Counted from the stretch's first letter, positions 10,579-20,160 are shown. The stretch is DNA of 59,682 bases from an uncultured Pelagibacteraceae bacterium (GCA_902511185.1 CABXEK010000004.1:1-59682), one strand, 5' to 3'. Notes: generated from the sequence alone by a model not told the origin. Numbers and translations are program-made.

Positions 10579-10865
10579 TAGCAATTTTCTATTTAGTTTT
10601 ACAAATTTTAAAGCTGTATTCTTATGTAGTAATAGCAAATGTCTTAATAAGCTGGTTGATTGCTTTCAATATTTTAAATACTCAAAATAGATTTGTTTAT
10701 TCTGTTTTAGAACTAACTTATCGATTGACTGATCCAATTTTATATAGAATTAGACGTTTTTTGCCTAATCTAGGCTCTTTAGATATTTCTCCAATAATTC
10801 TTCTTTTATTGATTTGGTTTATTGAAATGTGTATGAAGCTTTACATTGCGCCAATGATTTTTTAA
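10575..10865 (+). CDS. YggT family membrane protein
   Basis: 96 aa; NVLISWLIAFNILNTQNRFVYSVLELTYRLTDPILYRIRRFLPNLGSLDISPIILLLLI. Confidence 0.9.
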   Translation: MIAIFYLVLQILKLYSYVVIANVLISWLIAFNILNTQNRFVYSVLELTYRLTDPILYRIRRFLPNLGSLDISPIILLLLIWFIEMCMKLYIAPMIF

Positions 10866-10874
10866 GGAATTAAA

Positions 10875-11720
10875 ATGATTTTAATAGATGGAAAAAAAGC
10901 TGCAGCAGAACTTAGAGAAGAGCTCAAACAAGAAGTAGCTGAGTTAAAAAATAAATATAATAAAGTTCCTGGTTTAACAGTAATCTTAATTGGAGATATG
11001 GCTCCAAGTCAAATTTATGTTCGTAATAAAGAAAAGTCAGCTAATGAGGTTGGTTTGAAATCTGAGGTAATAAGATATCCAGATACAGTTGAAGAAAAAA
11101 TTGTTTTAGAAAAAATTGAGGAATTAAATAAAGATGAAAGTGTTTCGGGAATTTTAGTTCAGCTTCCACTACCAAAACATATTGATAAGCAAAAAGTAAT
11201 TGAAATGATTACACCTTCAAAAGATGTAGATGGTTTTCACCCAATGAATGTTGGAAATTTATCATCTGGTTATGAAAGTTCAGTACCTTGTACTCCGCTA
11301 GGATGTTATCTTATGATAAAAAAAATTGAACCAAACTTAAGTGGCAAAAAAGCAGTTGTAGTGGGTAGATCAAATTTGAATGGTAAACCAATGACACAAC
11401 TACTTCTTAAAGAAAATTGTACAGTTACAATTACTCACTCAAGAACGAAAGATTTAAAAGCTGAGTGTTTAGAAGCTGATATTATTGTTGCAGCAGTAGG
11501 TATTCCAGAACTTGTAAAAGGTGATTGGATTAAAAAAGATGCAATTGTAATTGATGTTGGAATTAATAAAACTGAAAATGGTTTAGTTGGCGACGTTGCA
11601 TTTGAAGAAGTTTCAAAAGTTGCTAAAGCTTTAACGCCAGTTCCAGGAGGAGTAGGCCCAATGACAATTGCCTGCTTGTTAAAAAATACTGTAGATTGCT
11701 TTAAGAGATCACAAAAATAA
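10875..11720 (+). CDS. folD: Methylenetetrahydrofolate dehydrogenase/cyclohydrolase
   Basis: YVRNKEKSANEVG, VQLPLPKHID, KDVDGFHPMNVG, VVVGRSNLNGKPM, PVPGGVGPMT. Confidence 0.98.
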   Translation: MILIDGKKAAAELREELKQEVAELKNKYNKVPGLTVILIGDMAPSQIYVRNKEKSANEVGLKSEVIRYPDTVEEKIVLEKIEELNKDESVSGILVQLPLPKHIDKQKVIEMITPSKDVDGFHPMNVGNLSSGYESSVPCTPLGCYLMIKKIEPNLSGKKAVVVGRSNLNGKPMTQLLLKENCTVTITHSRTKDLKAECLEADIIVAAVGIPELVKGDWIKKDAIVIDVGINKTENGLVGDVAFEEVSKVAKALTPVPGGVGPMTIACLLKNTVDCFKRSQK

Positions 11721-11736
11721 AAGTGTATACTTTTTA

Positions 11737-12414
11737 ATGATCAATGAAATAAAGAATAAAATTCACTTACTTCACAACATATATATTAAACATAAATACT
11801 TTATAAAAAAAAAATCCTATTCTATGGATGGAGAAGATTTATTTATAATTGATTATTTTAAACATAGAAAGCTAGGTTTTTATGTTGATGTTGGTTGTTA
11901 TCATCCAATACACAGAAATAATACTTTCCTACTTCATAATAAAGGATGGCATGGAATAAATATTGATATACATAAGTTTTCGATAGATTTATTTGATTAT
12001 CTAAGACCAAATGATTTTAATTACAACTTAGCAGTCTCAAACAAAAATCAGATATTAGATATGTACTTTCAAAAACATTTAAGCCAATTAAGCACAATAG
12101 AGGAAGGTCAATCAAAAAAAGTTTTTCAAGGAAATATAAAAAAAAAAAAAATTAATGCAGTTACATTGGACTCAATTTTAGAAAAGATTAAAACTGATAG
12201 TTTAAAAATAGATTTACTTGATATTGATGTTGAAGGAGCTGATTTTAAGGTTCTTGAAGGATTTTCTATTGAAAAATATAAACCAGAATTAATCTGTATA
12301 GAAATACATCAAAAAAATATAAAAGAGAGTTTAATAAGCAAGTATTTACATAATTTTAAATATGAATTGATATGGTCTGGTGTATTTAGCCACATATTTA
12401 AATCAAAAGCTTAA
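11737..12414 (+). CDS. FkbM family methyltransferase
   Basis: SMDGEDLFIIDYF...GFYVDVGCYHPIHRNNTFLLHNKGWHGINIDIH...IDLLDIDVEGADFKVLEGF. Confidence 0.85.
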   Translation: MINEIKNKIHLLHNIYIKHKYFIKKKSYSMDGEDLFIIDYFKHRKLGFYVDVGCYHPIHRNNTFLLHNKGWHGINIDIHKFSIDLFDYLRPNDFNYNLAVSNKNQILDMYFQKHLSQLSTIEEGQSKKVFQGNIKKKKINAVTLDSILEKIKTDSLKIDLLDIDVEGADFKVLEGFSIEKYKPELICIEIHQKNIKESLISKYLHNFKYELIWSGVFSHIFKSKA

Positions 12415-12438
12415 AGTCTTAATTTTTATTGATATGGT

Positions 12439-12648
12439 GTGTTAATGAAAAAACCACCTTATGAATACAGAATTGGAATTATTATGATATTGCTTACTGC
12501 AGTTCCAATTGGTGCAACACAGCTTGGCTGGTACTTTTACAATAAACAAGTTGGTTTTGACTTTGGAATGATTGCTGGAGTCTTTTCTGTTATATTGGCC
12601 GGATATTTAATGTATCAAAAAGGATGGCGTGATGAGGATGAAGATTAA
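12439..12648 (+). CDS. Small membrane protein, unknown
   Basis: 69 aa ORF (GTG start, or internal ATG 12445) between tightly spaced genes. Confidence 0.6.
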   Translation: MLMKKPPYEYRIGIIMILLTAVPIGATQLGWYFYNKQVGFDFGMIAGVFSVILAGYLMYQKGWRDEDED

Positions 12649-12651
12649 TTC

Positions 12652-12912
12652 ATGGAAAAAATAATATTTTTTGCACTAGCAATTCCTATCCTTGGTTTTG
12701 TTTTTTATTTAGGAGGCACTGCAATCATGAAAGGCTTTAAAGCTAAAATTGATAACAGACCTCAAAAATTAGAAGAAAATGAAACTGAAGATACATCTTC
12801 AAATAACAATCAGTTAAGTAAAGAAATTACAAAACTTAATGAATTACGTCAAAGTGGAGTACTAACAGAAGAAGAATTTGATAAAGCAAAAAAAAAATTG
12901 TTAAATAATTAA
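12652..12912 (+). CDS. SHOCT-domain small protein
   Basis: C-terminal EITKLNELRQSGVLTEEEFDKAKKKLL is a SHOCT motif; N-terminal TM segment. Confidence 0.8.
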   Translation: MEKIIFFALAIPILGFVFYLGGTAIMKGFKAKIDNRPQKLEENETEDTSSNNNQLSKEITKLNELRQSGVLTEEEFDKAKKKLLNN

Positions 12913-12923
12913 ATTGTTTAATC

Positions 12924-13805
12924 GTGTTCACAGGATTTAAAAAAAAATTTGTTAGGGTAAGTAGGGGAAAAATTTTTTGCAGATTTAAAGGTACTGGACC
13001 TCCATTACTTTTGCTTCATGGATACCCTCAAACTCATGTTATGTGGCATAAAACTGCGCCAGAATTAAGTAAATATTTTACAGTAGTAGTTGCTGACTTA
13101 AGAGGGTATGGAAATAGTCTAGTTTTACCTGGGGACAAAAAACATATTAATTATTCAAAAAGAGAAATGGCTAAAGATATGGTTCAGCTAATGAATAAAT
13201 TAAATTTTAAAAAATTTTTTCTTGCAGGTCATGACCGAGGTGGAAGAGTTGCACATAGGATGGCAAGAGATTTTAAAAATAAAATTTTAGCTTTATGTGT
13301 TTTAGATATTTGCCCAACTCTAGATATGTACGAAACTACTGATAGAAAATTTGCAAAAGCTTACTTCCATTGGTTTTTTTTGATCCAACCATCTTGGTTA
13401 CCAGAAAGAATGATAATGAGTGATCCAAAAAAATGGATGAAAAGTTGTTTACATAAATGGTCTGGAAAGCATAAGTTTGGTAAAGCTGAGGAGGCTTATC
13501 TTAAATCATTTAAACAAAAAAAAAGAATTCATGCTTCATGTGAGGATTATAGAGCTTCAGACACAATAGACTTAGAGCACGATAAAAAAGATAAAAATAA
13601 AAAACTTAATATTCCAATTCAAGTTTTGTGGGGTAAAAAAGGTGTTATCGGAAAACAGTTTAATTCAATAAAAATTTGGCAGAAATATTCTAACAAACAA
13701 ATTATTGGAAAAGCTATAGACTCTGGACATTTTATTCCTGAACAAAATCCACAACAAACAATAGTTCAATTAAGAAATTTTTTTCTCAAACAAATTAAAA
13801 ATTAA
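12924..13805 (+). CDS. Alpha/beta hydrolase, haloacetate (fluoroacetate) dehalogenase-like
   Basis: LLHGYPQTHVMWHKTAPELS, GHDRGGRVAHRMARD, YFHWFFLIQP, CEDYRAS, SGHFIPEQNP. Confidence 0.85.
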   Translation: MFTGFKKKFVRVSRGKIFCRFKGTGPPLLLLHGYPQTHVMWHKTAPELSKYFTVVVADLRGYGNSLVLPGDKKHINYSKREMAKDMVQLMNKLNFKKFFLAGHDRGGRVAHRMARDFKNKILALCVLDICPTLDMYETTDRKFAKAYFHWFFLIQPSWLPERMIMSDPKKWMKSCLHKWSGKHKFGKAEEAYLKSFKQKKRIHASCEDYRASDTIDLEHDKKDKNKKLNIPIQVLWGKKGVIGKQFNSIKIWQKYSNKQIIGKAIDSGHFIPEQNPQQTIVQLRNFFLKQIKN

Positions 13806-14788
13806 TCTTTAAGAATTGATTTTAAAGAGTTGATTTCTCCAATTTTAAATGTAATTGCATCTTTTTTTTTAAACCCAAATTTTTCTGCATTTTCTTTAAA
13901 TCGAATGGGAGGCTCCATTATGGGCTCTAGAGACAAAACAAAACTTCCCCAATGCATTCCTAATACTTTTTTGCTTCTTAAATCTTGAGCAACATTAAGG
14001 GCTTCTTCAGGAGTGGTGTGATAAATAGATTTGTCAAACATTGGTCTAAAATCATAGGCGCCAATATTAATCATTGTAATATCAATTGGACCATATTTTT
14101 CACCAATTTCTTTATAAATATTTCCATAACCCGTGTCACATGCAAATAAAATCTTTATATCCTTATATTGAATTAAAAAATTACCCCACAAAGTTTTGTT
14201 AGTATCAGTTAGACTCCTTTTCGACCAATGTACTGCTGGCAAGAAAGTTATTTTTAAATGATCATTAATTTTAATTTCCTCATACCAATCCATTTCATTT
14301 ACATCTTTGTATTTTTTAAAATATTTTCCTAGTTTTAGAGGAACCAAAACTTTTGAATCTTTAAAAGGAAAATTCCGAATTGTAGACATATCTTGGTGAT
14401 CATAGTGATTATGAGTTAATAGAAATATATCTGTTTTTGGAATTTCATTAAGTTTTAAAGCCGGTTCAGTAAATCTTTTTGGTCCAAAAATTAATGGTCC
14501 TGCATTTTTTGAAAATACAGGATCAGTTATTATTGTCATATTTCCTAATTTAATTAAATAAGTGGCATGACCAATCCATGCAATATAATCATCATCTTTA
14601 AATTTCTCTAAGTTTTCTTTAACAATTTTTTTATCGATTACATGATCTTTTGGAAAAGTAATATCAATTTTCTTTTTTTCTTTAATAAATGTTCTGTAGG
14701 AAAATCTTACATCATTTGCTCTAACTGGAGATCCTTCGGGATTCCTAAAGGTTCCATCTGGAAGATGGTGGTAAGGTTTTTTTTTCAT
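13802..14788 (-). CDS. MBL-fold metal hydrolase (UlaG/NAPE-PLD-like)
   Basis: WIGHATYLIKLGNMTIITDPVFS, LLTHNHYDHQD, FACDTGYG, LGMHWGSF. Confidence 0.9.
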   Translation of the reverse strand: MKKKPYHHLPDGTFRNPEGSPVRANDVRFSYRTFIKEKKKIDITFPKDHVIDKKIVKENLEKFKDDDYIAWIGHATYLIKLGNMTIITDPVFSKNAGPLIFGPKRFTEPALKLNEIPKTDIFLLTHNHYDHQDMSTIRNFPFKDSKVLVPLKLGKYFKKYKDVNEMDWYEEIKINDHLKITFLPAVHWSKRSLTDTNKTLWGNFLIQYKDIKILFACDTGYGNIYKEIGEKYGPIDITMINIGAYDFRPMFDKSIYHTTPEEALNVAQDLRSKKVLGMHWGSFVLSLEPIMEPPIRFKENAEKFGFKKKDAITFKIGEINSLKSILKD

Positions 14789-14792
14789 ATCT

Positions 14793-15860
14793 TTAATTAA
14801 TTATTTTTTCCATTAACCATAACTCATCTCCTGCTAAAAAATAAATTTTTCCGTTGTTTGGATGTACTTGAATATCTCTAATTCTTCCTATTTTATTTTT
14901 AAAAATAACTTCTTCACTTATATTAGATATATTATTAAAAATTATTTTTCTTAAGGATTTATCTTTAAGTGAGGTTATTAAAGCATGACCATTCCATTCT
15001 TTAAACTCATTTCCTTTATAAATAGTTATTGCACTGGTAGCAATTGAGGGCACCCAGTATTGAATAGCTTTAGTAAAACCAGGTTTCCATTTTGGTCCAA
15101 TTTTAGTACCTGAATAGTTCTTCCCGCCCCATCCTAATATTTTCCATCCATAGTTTTCTCCTTTTTTTGCTTCACCAAACCAGTCACCACCTCTTGCTCC
15201 ATGGTTGCTTAAATAAATTTTTTCATCATAAGGAGATAGTGCTAATCCCTGCGGGTTTCTAACACCTATTTGATAAATTTCTGGCAACCAATCTGATTTA
15301 CCCTCAAATTTTGGATTATCTTTTGGAATACTACCGTCTGTATGAATTCTTATAATACTACCAGGGTGTTTTGTAGGATCTTGTGCAATCATTCCCATTC
15401 CTCTTTCACCAGCCGAAGCATAAAGATATTTACCTTTTATCGCTAATCTAGATCCAAAATGATAGCCAGAGTCTATAGGAGGATTTGCTTGAAATATGTT
15501 TTTAAAGTTTAATTCTTTTTTACTTAAGGATGCTCTAGCAATTGAAGTACTTGTTTTTCCATTACCTCTATCTTCAGAATATGAAACCCAAAGATAATTG
15601 TCTTGGTAAATAATATCTAACAATCCACCTTGTCCAACATTTAAAACATTTAAGTTATGTTTAACTTCAAAAGTATTTTTTGAATTAATATTAACTATTT
15701 TTATTTTTCCATCTTTCTCAGTTATAATTATTTCATCATTGTTAATGAACGTAGAGCCCCAAGGTTCATCTAATTTTGTAATTTTGGTTAAAGAATAATC
15801 ATCAGAATAGCTTAATGAAGAAAAAAAAAGAAAAAAAATTAATAAAAAATATTTTTTCAC
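14793..15860 (-). CDS. PQQ-dependent sugar dehydrogenase (aldose sugar dehydrogenase-like)
   Basis: EPWGSTFINNDEIIITEKDGKI, QGGLLDI, GVRNPQGLALSP, GKNYGW-like GENYGWKILGWG. GTG start at 15860 gives a signal peptide (VKKYFLLIFFLFFSSLSYS). Confidence 0.88.
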   Translation of the reverse strand: MKKYFLLIFFLFFSSLSYSDDYSLTKITKLDEPWGSTFINNDEIIITEKDGKIKIVNINSKNTFEVKHNLNVLNVGQGGLLDIIYQDNYLWVSYSEDRGNGKTSTSIARASLSKKELNFKNIFQANPPIDSGYHFGSRLAIKGKYLYASAGERGMGMIAQDPTKHPGSIIRIHTDGSIPKDNPKFEGKSDWLPEIYQIGVRNPQGLALSPYDEKIYLSNHGARGGDWFGEAKKGENYGWKILGWGGKNYSGTKIGPKWKPGFTKAIQYWVPSIATSAITIYKGNEFKEWNGHALITSLKDKSLRKIIFNNISNISEEVIFKNKIGRIRDIQVHPNNGKIYFLAGDELWLMEKIIN

Positions 15861-15861
15861 T

Positions 15862-16572
15862 CTAAGATAGTTTTGACCTACCGCCATCAACTGCAATAAT
15901 TTGACCTGTTACCCAGGAACTATCTTCAGTAATTAAAAATTTTGCAAGAGAAGCAGAGTCTTTTCCTTCACCTAATCTTTTTAGTGGATGAGCTTTTGCA
16001 ATACCCTCTGCTATAGTAGTATTCTTTAACATTGGTTCAGCAATTTTTGATTTTGTTAAACTTGGAGCAATACAGTTCACTCTTATATTTGGGGCAAATT
16101 CTGCTGCTAACGATACCGTTAAACCTTCAACGGCAGCTTTAGCTGATGCAATAATTGCATGGTTTGTAAACCCTCTTTGAGCAGCAACTGTTGAGAATAA
16201 AACGATTGACCCCTTATTCTTCTTTAAGTTTTCTTGGTATCCTTTAATAGCCTCTACAGCTGAATAAAGATTCAATTTCATACATTTGTTAAAATCTTGC
16301 TCAGTAACCATTCTTAGTGGTTTTAAATCAATTGAACCAACACAGTACGCTATGCCTTTTATCTCAGAGACATCTTCTTTAACTTTTTCAATAAAACCTT
16401 CTTCTAAAACATCAGCAACTGTAAATGTGCAACTTAATTTTTTCGCAATTGAACTTACGTCATTTTCATTTCTTGCAATTAAGTGAATATCATTTCCAGA
16501 ATTTTTTAACTGTTCAGCTAGATTTGAACCAATTGAACCTGTCGCACCAAAGATTAGATATTTTTCTGACAT
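15862..16572 (-). CDS. SDR family oxidoreductase
   Basis: FGATGSIGSNLAEQL, AAQRGFTNHAIIASAKAAVEGLT, VNCIAPSLTKS, GQIIAVDGG. Confidence 0.92.
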   Translation of the reverse strand: MSEKYLIFGATGSIGSNLAEQLKNSGNDIHLIARNENDVSSIAKKLSCTFTVADVLEEGFIEKVKEDVSEIKGIAYCVGSIDLKPLRMVTEQDFNKCMKLNLYSAVEAIKGYQENLKKNKGSIVLFSTVAAQRGFTNHAIIASAKAAVEGLTVSLAAEFAPNIRVNCIAPSLTKSKIAEPMLKNTTIAEGIAKAHPLKRLGEGKDSASLAKFLITEDSSWVTGQIIAVDGGRSKLS

Positions 16573-16599
16573 AAATTATTTAATTAGTTATATTTAGTT

Positions 16600-18090
16600 A
16601 TGAAATTATTTTTTATACTTGGTAATCAATTATTTCCATCAAAATACATAGACCGCTTCAAAAAGGACCATGTGTTTTTTATGGCAGAAGATAATGGATT
16701 ATGTACCTATGAAAAACATCATAAGCAAAAAATCCTACTATTTCTATCTTCTATGCGGTCTTACGCAGATAACTTAAAGAAAAATAAATTTAAATTAGAC
16801 TATCTGAAAATTGAAGATAAGGATTTTAAAGATGATTATTTCAAAAAATTAAAAAAAATAATAACTAAAAATAAAATAACCGAAATTTCAAGCTTTGAAG
16901 TTGAAGATAAATTTTTTGAAACAAAAATTAACGATTTTTTAAAAAAACAAAAAATCAATTGGAATGTTATTCAAACTCCAATGTTTTTAAATTCAAGAGA
17001 TGAATTTAAAAATTATTTAGGAAAATCAAAAAAGCCATTTATGGCAACATTTTACAAAGAAGTTAGGAGAAAATCTGGAATTTTAATGGGTGCAGATGGT
17101 AACCCAATTGGTGGCAAGTGGAGTTTTGATGAAGATAATAGAAATAAACTGCCTAAAGACATTTCAATTCCAAAATTTCCAAGGATAAACGAAACCAATC
17201 ATACAAAAAAATTAAAACCAATAATTGAGAAATTATTTAAAGACCATCCTGGAAGCACTGATAATTTTTGGCTAGCGACAGAGTATGACGATGTTGTTAA
17301 ACTTTTAAATTTTTTTATAAAAGAAAAATCAAATTTATTTGGTGATTATGAAGATGCTGTTAATCAAAAAGATAACATATTATTTCATAGCGCACTAAGT
17401 CCTTATATCAATTTAGGATTAATAACTCCCGAATTTATTATTCAAAAAATTTTGGATTTCCATAAGAAAAATAAAATAAGAATGAACTCCCTTGAAGGAT
17501 ATATTCGTCAGGTAATTGGGTGGCGAGAATTTATGAGAGGTATCTATCAAGGGTATTCGGAAAAAATGGAAGCTAGAAATTTTTTTAAACAAAATAGAAA
17601 AATGAAAAATTCTTGGTATAAAGGAACTACAGGATTACCACCTTTAGATCATGCGATTAAAAATGCAGTTAATCATGGATGGTCTCATCATATCGAAAGG
17701 TTAATGATTTTATCTAACATAATGAACCTTTGCGAGATTAAGCCCACAATTGTTTACAAATGGTTTATGGAGATGTTTGTAGACTCATCTGATTGGGTAA
17801 TGGTTCCAAACGTATATGGAATGGGATTATTCAGCGACGGAGGTATTTTTGCAACGAAACCTTATATTTGTGGTTCAAGTTATTTTATGAAGATGATGGA
17901 TTTTAAAAAAGGGGATTGGTGTAATACGATGGATGGATTGTATTGGAGGTTCATTGATCGAAATAGAAAGTTCTTTCTAACTAATCCTAGACTTTCTATG
18001 ATGGTTCGAATTTTTGATAAAATGAAGGATGAAAGAAAAAAAATGATTTTATCTGAAGCAGATAAGTTCATAAAATTAAACACGAACTAA
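16600..18090 (+). CDS. Cryptochrome/photolyase-related protein (FeS-BCP/PhrB-like clade)
   Basis: N-terminal ILGNQLFP, EGYIRQVIGWREFMRGIY, HGWSHHIERLMILSNIMNLCEIKPTIVYKWFMEMFVDSSDWVMVPNVYGMGLFSDGG. Confidence 0.93.
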   Translation: MKLFFILGNQLFPSKYIDRFKKDHVFFMAEDNGLCTYEKHHKQKILLFLSSMRSYADNLKKNKFKLDYLKIEDKDFKDDYFKKLKKIITKNKITEISSFEVEDKFFETKINDFLKKQKINWNVIQTPMFLNSRDEFKNYLGKSKKPFMATFYKEVRRKSGILMGADGNPIGGKWSFDEDNRNKLPKDISIPKFPRINETNHTKKLKPIIEKLFKDHPGSTDNFWLATEYDDVVKLLNFFIKEKSNLFGDYEDAVNQKDNILFHSALSPYINLGLITPEFIIQKILDFHKKNKIRMNSLEGYIRQVIGWREFMRGIYQGYSEKMEARNFFKQNRKMKNSWYKGTTGLPPLDHAIKNAVNHGWSHHIERLMILSNIMNLCEIKPTIVYKWFMEMFVDSSDWVMVPNVYGMGLFSDGGIFATKPYICGSSYFMKMMDFKKGDWCNTMDGLYWRFIDRNRKFFLTNPRLSMMVRIFDKMKDERKKMILSEADKFIKLNTN

Positions 18091-18095
18091 ACTTT

Positions 18096-18425
18096 ATGTA
18101 TATTTCTATTACAGGACTTAAATCAAAAAATTTTTTATCAAAAATTAAGTTTTGGATGTTGGCAGCTCCTGCCTTTAAAGCAGCTCAAAAAGCTGAAGGT
18201 AATTTATTTTGTGAAGTAAAAAGTGCCAATGGTTATCAGCACACAATAACTGCATGGGAAAATCGAAATTTTATGACAAAATATTTAATGAGTAAACCAC
18301 ATGCAAAAGCAATGAAGAATTTTAGATCAATTGCAACGGGATCAACGTATGGTTATGAAGGTAGTCAAATACCATCTTGGAAAGAAGCACTAGAGCTCTG
18401 GCAAAAAAATTATAAAGAATACTGA
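18096..18425 (+). CDS. Hypothetical protein (possible monooxygenase-like/ABM-fold)
   Basis: 109 aa; ...YQHTITAWENRNFMTKYLMSKPHAKAMKNFRSIATGSTYGYEG. Confidence 0.65.
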   Translation: MYISITGLKSKNFLSKIKFWMLAAPAFKAAQKAEGNLFCEVKSANGYQHTITAWENRNFMTKYLMSKPHAKAMKNFRSIATGSTYGYEGSQIPSWKEALELWQKNYKEY

Positions 18426-18426
18426 A

Positions 18427-18555
18427 TTGAAAAAACAAAACTTACCATCCAAAATATGTCCTGTTTGTAAAAGACCTTTTATTTGGCGAAAGAAATGGAA
18501 ACTGAATTGGGATAGAGTTAAATATTGCTCTAAGAAATGCTCTAAGCTAAGTTAG
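18427..18555 (+). CDS. DUF2256-type zinc-ribbon mini-protein (42 aa), absent from the supplied ORF track
   Basis: TTG start; translation (M)KKQNLPSKICPVCKRPFIWRKKWKLNWDRVKYCSKKCSKLS*; CPxCxRPFxWRKKW...YCSKKC is the DUF2256 pattern. Confidence 0.9.
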   Translation: MKKQNLPSKICPVCKRPFIWRKKWKLNWDRVKYCSKKCSKLS

Positions 18556-18561
18556 TCTTTA

Positions 18562-19278
18562 GTGGAAATAATAGTTTTACAACATATTAAAATCGAAGAC
18601 CCTGGTTACATTAAAGATTTGATGCTAGCTGATAGGGTTAATTTAACAACGATAGAGCTAGACGAGGGTGAAAAAATTCCAAATGATTTAAGTAAATTTG
18701 ATGGAATGTTTTGTATGGGTGGTCCAATGGATACTTTTATGGAACAAGAATATCCTTGGTTAATTGATGAAAAAAAAGCAATTAAAGAATTCGTAGTAAA
18801 TTTAAAAAAACCTTACCTAGGTTTTTGCTTAGGATGTCAGTTATTAGGTGAAGTAGTTGGTGGTAGGGTAGTTAAATCAAATCCGGCAGAAATTGGTATT
18901 ATGGATATTAACTTTTCAAAAGAAAAAAATAAAGATAAATTATTTTCTAATTTTCCAGAAAAAATTAAAAGCTTACAATGGCATTCGTATGAAGTTCAAG
19001 GAATAGAGAATAATAAAGATATAACCTTATTAGCATCATCACCCATAACCAAATACCAAATTTTTAAATACCAAAACCATGCTTACGGCATTCAATTTCA
19101 CATAGAAATTAAAGACACCACAGTTAATGAATGGGGATGTGTGCCTGAATATAAAAAAGCTCTTGAAGATCAGTTAGGAGATGGTGCTCTGGAAAAATTT
19201 GATAATGCCTCAAAAGATAACATGAAAGATATGAATAATTATTCTAAAATTCTTTATGAGAACTTTAAAAAAATATAA
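18562..19278 (+). CDS. Class I glutamine amidotransferase
   Basis: PYLGFCLGCQLLGEVVGGRV with catalytic Cys; GIQFHIE. Confidence 0.9.
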   Translation: MEIIVLQHIKIEDPGYIKDLMLADRVNLTTIELDEGEKIPNDLSKFDGMFCMGGPMDTFMEQEYPWLIDEKKAIKEFVVNLKKPYLGFCLGCQLLGEVVGGRVVKSNPAEIGIMDINFSKEKNKDKLFSNFPEKIKSLQWHSYEVQGIENNKDITLLASSPITKYQIFKYQNHAYGIQFHIEIKDTTVNEWGCVPEYKKALEDQLGDGALEKFDNASKDNMKDMNNYSKILYENFKKI

Positions 19279-19499
19279 TGAATAATAAATTTTTTGAATG
19301 GGCAGGGGTCATTACAGCAATTTTATATTCGTTGTTCGTTGCACTAAATATTGGAATTGAATTTTTTGGTTTCTGCTTATTGCTTTTATCAGCAATTCTA
19401 ATTGGAATTTGGGCATATAGAGGAGGTCACAAAGGAATACTTCTATTGCAGTTTTTTTATGCAACAGCAGGTATAATTGGAATGATACGTTGGTTTTAA
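19278..19499 (+). CDS. Small membrane protein, unknown
   Basis: 73 aa ORF, overlapping start with preceding stop. Confidence 0.65.
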   Translation: MNNKFFEWAGVITAILYSLFVALNIGIEFFGFCLLLLSAILIGIWAYRGGHKGILLLQFFYATAGIIGMIRWF

Positions 19500-19539
19500 T
19501 TTAAATTGTAAAATATTTTTAAAGAGATAGATAAACCAC

Positions 19540-20148
19540 ATGTTAGAAATTTTTATTCAAACTTTTTTTTTATATTTTATAGTTATTGACCCACTTGGAA
19601 ATACTCCATTATTTTTAAGTATAACTCAGCACATGGAAACAAAACAAAAAGTTAAAGTTGCATTCAGTGCAACTGTAATTGCAACGATTATATTATTATT
19701 CTTTGCACTTCTTGGCAGTTCATTATTAAGCTATTTACATATTTCTTACCCTGCATTTACAATTGGCGGTGGAATAATTCTGTTAATAATAGCAATAGAG
19801 ATGTTGTTTGATAAGCGTCAACAAAGGAAAGAAGAAGACATAGATCTTAACTCAGATAATGTTAGCGTTTTTCCCTTAGCAACTCCTATTATTGCTGGTC
19901 CAGCAGCTATTACGTCAGTGATTGTTTCAGTTTCAGATATTGGAACAAATTTTACAAATCAAACAGTAGGAATGTTTTCATTAGTATTTGTTTTGTTTCT
20001 TACTTTTGTAATTTTTTTTATGGCTTCAAAATTTTCTAAATTGATAAATAAAAAAATAATTAGCGTTATCTCAAGAGTGGTAGCTATAATTCTTGTTGGG
20101 CTAAGTGTGCAGTATATTTTAGATGGTATCAAAACCTTTTTAGCTTAA
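19540..20148 (+). CDS. MarC family membrane protein
   Basis: FFLYFIVIDPLGNTPLFLSIT..., FPLATPIIAGPAAITSVIV. Confidence 0.92.
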   Translation: MLEIFIQTFFLYFIVIDPLGNTPLFLSITQHMETKQKVKVAFSATVIATIILLFFALLGSSLLSYLHISYPAFTIGGGIILLIIAIEMLFDKRQQRKEEDIDLNSDNVSVFPLATPIIAGPAAITSVIVSVSDIGTNFTNQTVGMFSLVFVLFLTFVIFFMASKFSKLINKKIISVISRVVAIILVGLSVQYILDGIKTFLA

Positions 20149-20160
20149 ACTATAAATAAT

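Noticed and set aside
10318-10638. Minus-strand 106-aa ORF
   Set aside because: Antisense to mscS-like and yggT genes.
12130-12150. Homopolymer A-runs (also at many other sites) as possible phase-variable tracts
   Set aside because: A-runs are ubiquitous in this AT-rich sequence and the ORFs are intact; no evidence for variation from one sequence.
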